Shown: positions 1 through 11,200 of the stretch, in pieces
How the letters are laid out: each line of letters starts with the position of its first letter
How positions within the stretch are numbered: the first letter of the stretch is position 1
Assembly: GCF_043641665.1 (NCBI RefSeq)
Contig: NC_092193.1
Coordinates: 12,781,501-12,845,500 of the forward strand
Direction: 5' to 3'
Origin: Enoplosus armatus
Lineage: Eukaryota > Chordata > Actinopteri > Centrarchiformes > Enoplosidae
DNA: 64,000 nucleotides
Made by a program: the position numbers and the translations under genes
Notes under the pieces: generated by a model
Database searches by the model: none
Seen by the model: the letters and a program-made list of their open reading frames with translations, nothing else
Told to the model about the DNA's origin: nothing

Positions 1-1835
1 CACCTGATTGGCAGCATTTGTAATGTGTTTTGACTTCTCTCACTTTTAATATAATTTCTAGGGAGTTTGTGAATCAGCTGCAGGAGTCAAGAGGAAGGGA
101 ATATAAAATATACATTTTGCTGTTTTCCCTTTGTCAGTTCTCAGTTCTCAGTGATCAGAGGGAACTGAGGTGGGAGGATTCATCATCTGTTTGAACAGCA
201 AATCTGCCATCCTGGATAGTTTTCTATATGATAAGCACCACATTTTTGATCCCATTCAATTATGCATGACGTTGTATATTTAGAAGATGTTTTTGTTGTT
301 CCACAGTTGGAAAAAATGCTGAGGCGATTCTTTTTTTTTTAATTATGTGCCTGGCTGGGCTTTGTTGGTAGCTCTGCATGCATAATTTATCCTGACATAT
401 AGAGATACTATGAGAGAGAACAATGTGGAAGTTGACAGGGAGAGAAATAAAGTTGTTGTTTTTTTAGCTTTGTGGAATCTCATCTTTCTATTTCTAATAT
501 GAAGTTAACGGAGCCTTTGAGTTTTGACATAAAGTCATTATCTTTATGTGTGAACTTGTCATATATATTATAGGCCTCTTCATTCAACGTGGCTGCTAAG
601 ACTCAGACAGTATGCTCACAATACTTCAATATCTATGCAGCTGATGCATTTATTTTGAGTATACATGCACCACAATGGGAACAAAGCTCCTTGTCATTTT
701 CGCAGACTGTTAACACACTGTGTTTATTGAGACCACAGGAATTGTGACAATGAAATGTGAGAAAAAAACATTCACATACACACATACAGCATGACATCTG
801 CTATGCATGGCATCCTATTACACTAACATCCACTTTTACTGCAATGAATTACGGAAAATAAACAGATAAAATAATCTTTTGGAAGGTTTCTCATGGTATA
901 AACTGTGTAAACAAACAAAACTGAAAGCTGCTGAGGCAATGCAATTAATAAGCACTTCTGCCTCTAGTGATCTTCATGAACATGTAATTTACATCATCGG
1001 TTTGATGGCCGTAGCGGAGCAATCTTTAATGCAAGTAATCAGTTTGGCTTGAGGAGCAATTCTTTCTTTGACCATATTATGGCTCAGACATGCACTATGG
1101 GAAATTTGTTCCGTCTCACGGATTCCTGATTCTTAACCTCCGTGAGATGTTCGGTGTTGTCAAAGTATTAGCATAACTTAAATCTCAGCATGTAAACAAC
1201 ATGTTTGTTTATTTCATTCTTTAAGGCCCGAGGTGTCTTTGAGAAGGACCTTTCACAACTTGTCACTTTTTTCAGTGTGATGTGTGAATGTGGAGGTGTA
1301 TCCAACTCCCTGACAAATCTTTTTTACCACTTGTGTGCTTAGCCAAGGTGTGGTGAATTGTAAACAACAATCAATGTATTGACAGGAACACTTTACAGTA
1401 GCTCCGTACTCGACCCCTTGTACTGAGACAAGCCTCGAGGAGCATCTCCCTCAGGGAAACTAGTATCAAGTCACCTAGCCTGTTGAATATGTATATAATA
1501 TAAACTAAGCAGGCCAGTCAGCTGTGGCTCTTGACTTTTGTGTGGTTATCATGGTTAAAGCGCATACCACATAACTGCAATGCCCCACACCGCATTTCAT
1601 AGCTCCTCTCTATCTGCTGTTGTTTCCTGTCAAATAAAGGTATTTGAAAATATTTTGACAATATTTCATTCCCCTGGATGAACAGTGTTTTAATGAACAT
1701 GCACTTTGAATATAATGTAGAGAAGAATTTGCACCAAGATCTTGGGCACTGGTACTTTCTTGTTCTCATTTGCTGAGCAATAGTTGATATTTTGACAAAT
1801 AGAAGTTCATTGTGAATGTCTGTTCTGTTCTGTCC

Positions 1836-1895
1836 TCTTCTTCTTTTCTTCTTCTTCTTCTTCTTCTTCTTCTTCTTCTTCTTCTCTTCTCTTCT
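1836..1895. repeat. (TTC)n microsatellite
   Basis: About 60 bp of TTC repeats with slight imperfections at both ends. Confidence 0.95.
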
Positions 1896-2110
1896 GTCTG
1901 GTTAGTACTTCTCTCTTTCCATGAATGGCTCACACTCCACCCCTTAAAACAAACACTCCCTTGTTACAACACTACCAACTTCTCTCATGGAAAAAATGTA
2001 TCACACTGAACCCAAGGCGTATAAGTGTCAACCCAAGAGCCACAGACAGACAAATGTGTATGTCTGCAAGCTTATGCTGTACACTGTACTGTATATAACC
2101 ACATACAGGA

Positions 2111-2137
2111 GAAAGATAGAAAGAGAGAGAGAGAGGG
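2111..2137. repeat. Short (GA)n tract
   Basis: Imperfect GA dinucleotide run. Confidence 0.8.
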
Positions 2138-2604
2138 AACACTGCTCTGTCTCTCCTCTCTGTTTATCCTGGCACAAAGGAAACCACTTGCCTCGCAAAG
2201 CAATGGCAGGAACCAATCTCCTTAAAGTAATTTGCAATCACTGTGGCTGAAAAGGCCTTTCGCATCAATGAGCTTTTGTGAGACATTTCATTTCAAAGTT
2301 GAAAATGCTATGCTCGAAATATTTGCTGCCAAATTTTAGGCAGCAACCTTCTCACACTCTTATTTGATTTCGATGAATACACATTTTCTTTTCACTTTGT
2401 CATTTGAGGAAGGAATGGCGTTCCCGAAGTGGTGCAGAGTTGTTTGAATGGATCATGTATCTGTATTTTAAATGGTGTAATGTGCTGTTTATAATCCTTT
2501 CCATGCACTTTTAGCAGTTGTGGTTGGTTCAGGCCCAGACAGATACAGAATTGGGAAACTGTTGTGAGACCAGACAGCAAACAGTCACCAGCGCCTGCAA
2601 GTAT

Positions 2605-2731
2605 AGTTGCTCAATTCAGTATGATGAAAGTGTTGTACTGTGGGAGCACTGTAGATCTAGTTAAAGACAAGTTGCTCAATTCAGTATGATGAAAATGTTG
2701 TACTGCGGGAACACTGCACTTCTAAAGACAA
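2605..2731. repeat. Two-copy tandem duplication of about 65 bp
   Basis: agttgctcaattcagtatga occurs at 2605 and again at 2670. The two units stay alike through gttgtactg, ggga/gcactg and aaagacaa, with a few substitutions and a small deletion in the second. A recent local tandem duplication downstream of tnn. Confidence 0.85.
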
Positions 2732-3034
2732 TCAACTAAAGAGAGTGGCGGCGCTCATTGAGCGGTTTTATTGGAAGGTGTCATCCAAGTTTCATGATAG
2801 ATTTGTAATGTAAACTCAAAATACAAACTGAGCAAACTCCATCTGCTGACATTGTGACGTTGAAAAAAGCTAATAAATTGATGATGTTGTCAAATTAATA
2901 ATGCAACTTGTCATGATGTAGATCATTGAACTAAAGCTACTGATAGTCCTCAGATATATTGTGCTTGCAGAGGACTTTGTGTCGGTCTGTCACTAAATAC
3001 TGAAATACTGAAATAGTTGGACTAGTTGGAAGGA

Positions 3035-3605
3035 TTGGCATGAACATTCATGGCCCCTAGAGGATGAATCCCAATGAATTAGGTGATCCCTTGACCTTTT
3101 CTCTATTTTTGTTTCAGAGTGAAATATCTCGACAACAATTGGATGGATTACCATGAAATCTGATGAATACATTCCCCCACAGTAACTTTAATAACTTTGA
3201 TGATCCCTTTTCTTTTCATCTGGTGCCATCATCAGGTCAAAATGTCTAGCTAACACGCTAAACTAAGATGGTGAACACGACATGACATGCCTGTATGTAC
3301 ATCGATGTTCCTCCTGTTCATACTGGCTGTAAAGAGATCCCTTCTTAAAGCAAGTGAAGGTCGACAAAATCATTCTGTGTAAAAATGCCCTTTCAAGTTC
3401 AGCTGAAGCTAATATGAGCCTCCAGCAGTCTATAGGCACATTAAAATTGGGTAAGGAAGGAATAAATTGTGGAAACTAATGTTAAAAAGAGGTCTACTAA
3501 TACATCGATGGTGTGGGCATGTTAGCATGCCGAAGTTAGCATGTAGCTCAAAAGTCAGTACAACCTCACAGAGAGGCCAGGGTGTCTGTAGACTTGTGTT
3601 ATCTC
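3035..3605. repeat. Teleost interspersed repeat, diverged and interrupted
   Basis: agaggatgaatcccaatga, ttggatggattaccatgaaa, catcatcaggtcaaaatgt, gctaacacgctaaactaaga and later gttagcatgtagctcaaa match, in order, a common fish repeat known to me. About 200 bp at 3300-3510 do not fit and may be a deletion/insertion difference. Confidence 0.5.
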
Positions 3606-3808
3606 TAGATGGATCAATACAATGGTATAGCACTACAGTAGTAGTTCAAATATATAAAACCCATCCTGACATTCCCATGATAAACTTTCAACTTCCACTT
3701 CTGCAAAAAGATTCTAATTCTATGTAATTATATTGTTTAACCCATGTTCCTTAAGGTTCTCGCTGTCCTTGGATGAGGAAAATGACAATGTCTTCTTATG
3801 AAAAAACC

Positions 3809-3822
3809 TTTATTTATTTATT
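3809..3822 (-). terminator. Candidate tnn polyadenylation signals
   Basis: Overlapping AATAAA hexamers on the minus strand (AATAAATAAATAAA). I found no AATAAA-type signal between here and the tnn stop at 5130, which would imply a 3' UTR of about 1.3 kb. An ATTAAA or variant signal nearer the stop cannot be excluded. Confidence 0.3.
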
Positions 3823-5129
3823 GTGTGAATGTGTGGCACAAATATGAATGATTAGATTTAATGTTAGTTTGACAATTAATTTTAAAAAAATTACTTAGGG
3901 ATAGTTCTCAGTTCTGACCTTGAAAATCCTGATTGAGGATTGGTTGGAATAAAACCTTACAAGCCGTGAAGGCTTAGAAAGAAATTGTAGTGAATGCAAA
4001 ATTTATGAGTGGGGACTAGAAATCAATTCTGGCAGATTAGCAGAAAGGTTGATTGATGTGCTCTGTCCTTGTCACATAAACCAACAGAGTTTGTAATAAA
4101 AGTGTAAAAAAAAAGAAGAAATGTAATTATGCAATGAAGTCAAAGTCAAAGCAGTATTAATAACCTTTGTCAGCTTTTCAGATTGAAAACAAGAGTTTGG
4201 TCATTACGTTCCTGCGGATGGGGCAAACAGACTTCATTCTTATTGGCATTATGATATGGGCATCACGTTGATTGATAAGCGCTGTCCCTATCGTATGAAT
4301 GTAAAGCAGGAGCAATACGGTCATTCAAGACAGCCATCCATTGTTATGCTCTGGCTTGTCCGACACGACCTAATGTGATGTGACAGTGTTTGCGGCACAC
4401 TGGCAGCTTAATGTGACACAGCCAGACAGTTTCATAATCAATAAACTCGGGGCACTAACTCGCCAACTGTCCACACCTGATCTTAAAACAAAACACACAA
4501 GCCACACTTTAACACTTTTACATTTATGTTGTTGTGACAATACTACTATACACAAGAAAAGTTGCTACTCAAATTATTCATAGGACATAAAATAAACAAA
4601 TATAATACAAATAACCTCGGCTGCTGCCCTGAGGTATAAAAAAAAAGTTAAAACGAATGCAGTAATAGGAGAAAAATTGGATTTCTTGGTTACCAATTCA
4701 ACTTAAATCTACTGTTTCCTGATTTATAATTGAGGTAACTACCAGAATCAGGGAAACAGGAGTTTTTAAAATTAAAATTGCGTTATAACTGATAGACTAA
4801 ACTTGTTAATGTTCAACTTCACTTCACTTCAAAACAACTCCAAGCCAGTTTTCTATTCGCCGCTTTCCCACAATCACACTAAACCCAGGAATTCCTGATG
4901 AATCAGATAATAAGTTACTATTTTGTAAGAGCATTTTTCTCTTTGCCCAGAAAGTGTAAATATGTTCCAAGAGTCGATACAGGCATGTAGACCAGTGGGG
5001 AGTTCTTGTGTGGTCAAAGCACCAAGACGTGTGTGTGTATGTAGGCTACATATGTACAGAAACACCCAAATCTAGCGTGATGGCAGGTTAATGGGACTGA
5101 TGACGACAGTTTTAGTGGGAGGTGCTCTC

Positions 5130-5279
5130 TTATTTCTTTTGGAGGTTTGTGCGTCTGCTCTTCTCTCTGGCCATCAACGACCTCCTCTTCCTGCTGGACA
5201 AGGCTCCTAGAGGTCGGATCTTCATCTCGGTGAAGTCAAGGGACGTCAGGTGGCCCTTCCACGGCTCCCAGTTCACTCC
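5130..5279 (-). CDS. tnn: tnn coding exon 18: C-terminus and stop
   Basis: 150 nt including the TAA stop at 5132-5130, residues 1072-1120. [10 protein letters not shown] is the TNN signature. It continues [13 protein letters not shown] where other tenascins have a GHEFSIP-type strand. The tail ([18 protein letters not shown]) is very basic, as in human TNN (GRKKRTLRGR). Confidence 0.9.
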   Translation of the reverse strand, partial: GVNWEPWKGHLTSLDFTEMKIRPLGALSSRKRRSLMAREKSRRTNLQKK

Positions 5280-8200
5280 CTGACAGCAGCACAGCAGATT
5301 GAGCGAGAGAGAGAGAGGGATTGAAATACAGAAGCAAAGTATGGTTAGAAGGAGAAGTCGAAGTGATGGAAGAGAAGGGAGAGGAGGGGATGAGGGAGAC
5401 AACAAAAGGGTGAGAAGAGGCAGGCGTTGTGACAGACAGGCAGAATGACAAATACTAATAAATACCAGCCTCTGGCTTCATTTCATGTGAGTACAAACTT
5501 GTTTTGACTGTTATTGCATTTCACAGACAAACATTGCAGGAGACATCTGCAGCGGCAATATTATGGATGAAATCTCGACAAGAGCAGAGTTCTCCCCTGG
5601 CATTTCCTTCACTATCAGTCTCCCTTAGACATAATAACTGTTGTTGTTACCCTATCAGCCTGGTAAAAAACACTTATGCTTTATAGCTGGTGTGAGAAAT
5701 GCCTTTTCTTATCACTGCTTATGGATTCAGGCCATTTCTGCTTCACCTCCACAATCCAAAACAAAACAACTGTAAGTGGGCTGGGGTGAAGTTGTCTTTG
5801 ATTGCTGACCAGGGAACAGCCTCCTGGTGCTTTTATTTTTCAGTCATGATGGTTAGTTGCATTTGTTGAGTATCATTTTAGCAGCTCCAAATCATAACAG
5901 GAGATGCAGTTATCAGATGTATGTAAAACAAATAGAAAAAAAACTCTGAGTGTTGAAACCTCCAATAACTGCTGAATTAAGAACGAACAACGCTCAATGA
6001 AAATGTCATTTGCCACAGTGACATTTTGAGCTGAGGGGGATTCAGAAAGGCAAACGCAGAGAATGAAGCAGTTTTGGGATCCGCTTGCATTATTATTCAC
6101 GAGTATGAAAGATCAATACTGTTGGGAAAAAAGGTCTACAGTATAGCTTAATTTAATGAGGAAGATTTAAATGCTTAAACTTTACACAGAGTTGGAGAAT
6201 AATGTAATTTACTGGGAGGGATGGAGGATGGAGGGCATGGTGTTTGACAGCCTACAGCCTTAGCTCAAGGATCCAAAGACCGTTAACTACACGATAAAGT
6301 ATAAATCCGTCATCACATAATACGGTCAGTGCCACCTGTTGGTGTGAAGACACACTACAACAAGAGTTCACTTCAGTACCTTTTCCTTCATGTTAAACCA
6401 ACAAGACAGTAAGATTTAACACACTTAGGTTTATAATTCATTTTGTGCATGTATCCGATGCAGAATTTGGCACGTTATGGAAATCTAGACAAATAATTTG
6501 AATGGTAGATGGACTGCATGTATACTATATGTGTAATGTGCTCACCTATTCATTGAGAGCAACTGAGGTTTACAGCAGTGTCTGGATCCAAGACACTTGT
6601 GGACAGGAGAGGATTGAGCCACCCCTCCTTTTTTGAGCTTATTATTCTTTTTAAATCCACATTGGCAGATTCGGAATAATGGCAGGATAGCATCCTATGA
6701 CCCAAAAAACAACCACATTTTATATGCATGATCCAATGCAGAGCTGCTCACTCACCAAACTGTGCCTGCTGTCTCCCCATTTTCCGTTGAGGTTGGCCAG
6801 GTGACAGTTTTTGTACCACCAGGCGCCACGGTGGGTCAGGGCACAGTTACCCAGGGCAATGTCGTTATCTGAGTCAACAGTAGTCCAGGGTCGGCCTTGG
6901 TGGTAGGTCATAGCATCACCTGAGGGATCATCAACAAAATTTAAAAATAATAACAAAATAAGCAGAGTTTAAATGTTAAAAACTCTAAAGAACCGGCTGT
7001 ATGCAGTTCAGCCTTCATCCATACACAAAAACTTTTGCTGCTCAATCCTTTTCCTTCCATGTGTTCCCTGATGGAAGAAATGTAATAAAATGCCAAAAAT
7101 AGAGAGAGACGCTATATGTTGTTTCAGCATGCTGTGGTATGTGTGGGCACAGCGTCCCACTTGCTGTCTGTCTGTATCTGTCTGGCTTCAAAGCCCACTA
7201 AAACCCTGCCTCCTTCAGATACCGCCTTCCCTATATAGCTACTGTCTATAACTGACTGAATATAAGTTTCTGAAACAAATATCCCACCTACTGTTGGTGC
7301 CTATTTGCTTTCTCAGCACCCCACAGAATGATAGGTGGGGTGTCTACTGCTTGAAACCCTGTATTCCCACCCCTGTCTGTCTCACTGTCGTCCTTGCACT
7401 CTCTTCTTTTCTCTATAAATCCTTCTATTTGAGTAAATTGTCAGAGAGAAAATGTAAGCTGTGAAAGCTGCTCATGTTGTCTTCTCAGTGTCAGTTTATC
7501 GCATTGCTGGTAGTTTGGAAAAACATTTTAGGAGCAAAAAGGCCCACCTGCTGTCCCACTGTATTTGCCAATAGTGAGTTTGAACTTCTGCTTGGCCGGT
7601 GCAATCTTAAAGTTGTCATATACAGCGTAGGCTCTCTCTGAGCCCAGGCCCAACTCAAACCTCAGCTCAGTAGGAGTAGGAGTGTTGGTGAGCTCATATA
7701 TCTTATCCAGACCTGAGGGAACAGACAGAGAATGTGAAAGCAAGAATAAATACTCTATTTCTGTTCATATGTGCATACTTCAGTGTCTGCAGAAATCATA
7801 GAGGTGCTCACCAATCCAGAACTCGTCTGTCATGTCGCCAAAACCTGCTATGTACTGTCTCCAGCGTTTCATAAAGTCCAGCTTGCCACTGGTACGTCGC
7901 TGGAGCACCTGAAGGCAGCGAGCACAGGGTTTTCACTGACAGCTGTTACACAAATGTTTCAAGCTATTTATAAGATATTATCCCAATAGATCGTTTTTTC
8001 ATATTTTGTTTGTGCAGTTTATCAATAACTCGCACCAGCCAGCCGCCTCCGTCAGTGTCCATGTCGCAGTAAACCTCGACTGGTTTGGAGCGGTCATCAT
8101 TCATATAGATGGTGTAGATACCACTTTTCCTATTGCCATTCTGCATGATCTGAACGCAGTCCATGGGGAAGGGGTTCAGGAGACCAACTAGGGAAGAGGA

Positions 8201-11200
8201 TGTGACGACATTATGAATGTTTATTTAATACTCATGATGTGACCAAATAACACGACATAACCTGATAAATGTCACACAAACTGACATAATAACATGATAC
8301 TAATGGAAAGCACATCATGCACTTACTCTGTGGACCTGCAGAAGACAGCAATGTACAGACCTGTTTTGAAGACGGTCTCTAACACCTTGCTCCTCTTGCT
8401 CCCCCTGTAGGCAATGATGGTGGCTATGTATCTCTTCCCCATCTCCAAACTGGATACGGCAAAACTGCTCTCGCTGGCTCCAAGCTGCTTTTCAACCGTC
8501 TGACCACAATAAACAAGAACTGCAGTTAATCTTACCAAAATTATAAAGTAACGTAGTTGCCCCACATAATGTGTGGTGTATAATGTTGCCTTTGATCATG
8601 TTCACACTATGATGATACTGTAAAAGTATCAAGAGAAAGATCAATCACCTCATCCATGTACTTAAAATTACTTCTAGTAGATTTGTGACCACAAGAGGGC
8701 AGCATTCCACAGAGCTTAAACTGAACATGCATCTTTACTGCAGCTTCAGCCCATTTCATACAGTGAGAAAACTGTTTTCCAAGTAGTATTTGCATGCTTG
8801 TAAAGACAAACAAAAAAATCCAGCATCGTGTAGTTCAATATTCCGGTTTTGGCGACAGGATGCTCAAAGTAACTGCAGCTCTGCTTTTACTCAATACAGA
8901 TAATGCAAAGTATGAGGTTTCTGCATCCTCCCACACAGTCAAACTCTGTTTTCCACATGAGGGTATTTTTTGTAATATAATGTAGCAGTTAATAATAAAA
9001 ATAATGTTAATATACTCTGATACAGAACAGCTTATCTCTGTATTTACAAATTGTGAAACAAAGAGTTTAATAGCTCAGTGGTGGCAATATTATACAACAT
9101 TATGGGAAAACTGATGTTGCTTGAATAAAGTCTATGATTTCTGAACACTGGAGATTTCTAGGACATAACTCTGTCAATGCACATGCAACATACAATTCTC
9201 AGTATGTTTAGTCTTAAGTAGTGCATCCAAAGTTAACCTTTTTCTGTTTGGGTCAGAAAACATGTGTTTCTAACTCCATGGCTAAGTACCTCCATGTTGC
9301 CATCCTCATCTCTGTAGGTGAGGATGTACCCCTCAATGTCAGCGAGAGGAGCAATCCAGGTCAAAACAGCAGAGTCCAGCGTCACATCAGTCGCCTTCAG
9401 GTCCTTAGGGGCATCAATGTCTGTGGATTGGAGTGTAAATCAGAGAGGATTACAGCACAAGGACATGGTGTCTGCTGTATGTCCATTAATACATCTTATC
9501 GACTGAGGTCTGAATTGGGTAAGCAGAGGATTTTGGTGCTTCTTTTACTTAAGTTTGTTCACTTAAACTGGGGAAAATAATAAATTGTGAGTGACCCCAA
9601 AGAAGAATAGGGCCTCCTTAATTACAGAGATATTTGAAAATGTTTTTGTTAAATCATTTTCATCCTCTCTGTAGTAATTTTCAAACCTTTCTCATTCGCA
9701 CATGTTTCTCAAACACAGACTCATGCAGTGCAGTATTTGTCTCTCCTTATTTCCTTTATCTACCTCAATGATAAGTGCGACATTAATGTACCTGACACTG
9801 CGGCTTTTCAGCCTCTCTCCACCTGAAGCGCAACACCAGAGATGACTACCATCCGCCTGCAGAGTCCCAATCTGCCTCTGCAGATAAACTGGCAGTTATT
9901 CCTCTGCCCTATTTAAATGCTTTGGCGGTTTGACCTGAAACAGGCGTTGAAATAATTAGTTTGACATGAAGTATCTGCTGTAACAGTGGGAGCCTTAACC
10001 TCCCACTGCTCAAGAAATTAGAGGAAGTTTATGTCACCATGACGCACAATATCAACCCATACAATCTATTATTTATTCAAGTCAGGAGTCATAGCTTCAG
10101 TCCTCTTCTGGTAAAAACACTGCCTTCTGTTTATATTCATCCAATTGTCAGTCTTACTCACTAAAAAAATGAAACCGCTTTTCTTGTAATTAAATTGTAA
10201 CTGGAGAAAATAGTGTGAACAGTGCGACATAGTTACAGCACTGGTATCATTAGTCTGTGAAACGCAGTGATGTTGGTTTGAAACAGTTTTAACTGACACA
10301 TTAATGGTGCTTGTTACTACGTCCACTAAAGTCACAAATGTAATAACACATGCTTTAATGTGTCCCAGATGATATCTTTTGACACAACGGCTTTCCTATC
10401 TGAACCCAACACCGTGTTGGTCCGCAGCCTCCGATGGTTCCTAATGAGTTACGTCGAGACAAGTTTATAATCCAAAACTCTGCCATTTGCTGCCTAATTG
10501 AAAAAGGTCCAGCTTTCACTTAAAGCTCCCAGGTGATTTTACAGATCATCTGGCTCACACAAAGATACCCCTGTTTGTAACCCATTCACCATGTGCTGCT
10601 GCTGCCGCTGCTATTTTTACCCCACACTAAGCTGCGAGACATACTCGGTGACCTGGCCTGGCCTGTGGGAAACATTTCCTGCCAGAGCTGGAGTTTTGGT
10701 GCTTCCTGGTAGTTTTGAAGTTTAGAGAAAACAAAATAAAGTTCAATAAATCAGAGGTCATATGGCGTAAGAATCGTTGGATTCCTGTTTTGTCTGTGCA
10801 TAAATCAAAAGCATCATTATTATGAAATATAGAAAGAAAATGTGGTAGGTTGTTATAGTTCAACCGAATTACTGGTTTTGAGACTATCAGCAGTTTTAAA
10901 GGTTATACTGATATACACACACATGATCAAAGTACCACATGTAACTCTAATGAAACAACCCAGATGTATTCCATGACCTCTGATACTCTGTGACCCTTGA
11001 CATAACAGCACATAAAACAACATTAAAGACGTAAAATACAACTGCAGGAATCCACAACCCAATTCGATGCTGTTTTTCCGGCATAAATTAAAATAATGAG
11101 ATTTCGTATCAAGTCTGTAGGGATGAAATTGCTGTACTTTTTGTCCTCTTCGTCTGAAAAGCAATGACTTTCTTGCATCTGTACATAATATTCAACTCCA

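Larger units (their letters stand above)
1..5129. other. Region downstream of tnn, no gene recognised
   Basis: AT-rich, with a (TTC)n run, a GA tract, a 65-bp tandem duplication and an interspersed repeat at about 3035-3605. The lower-numbered side of 5130 should hold the tnn 3' UTR. The short open frames show no known domain or family likeness. In human the next gene on this side (KIAA0040, then TNR) would follow, but I see no trace of it. Confidence 0.6.

Noticed and set aside
1..5129. A trace of KIAA0040 or tnr downstream of tnn, expected from human synteny
   Set aside because: No open frame or motif in this stretch resembles either; they would lie outside the window if present.
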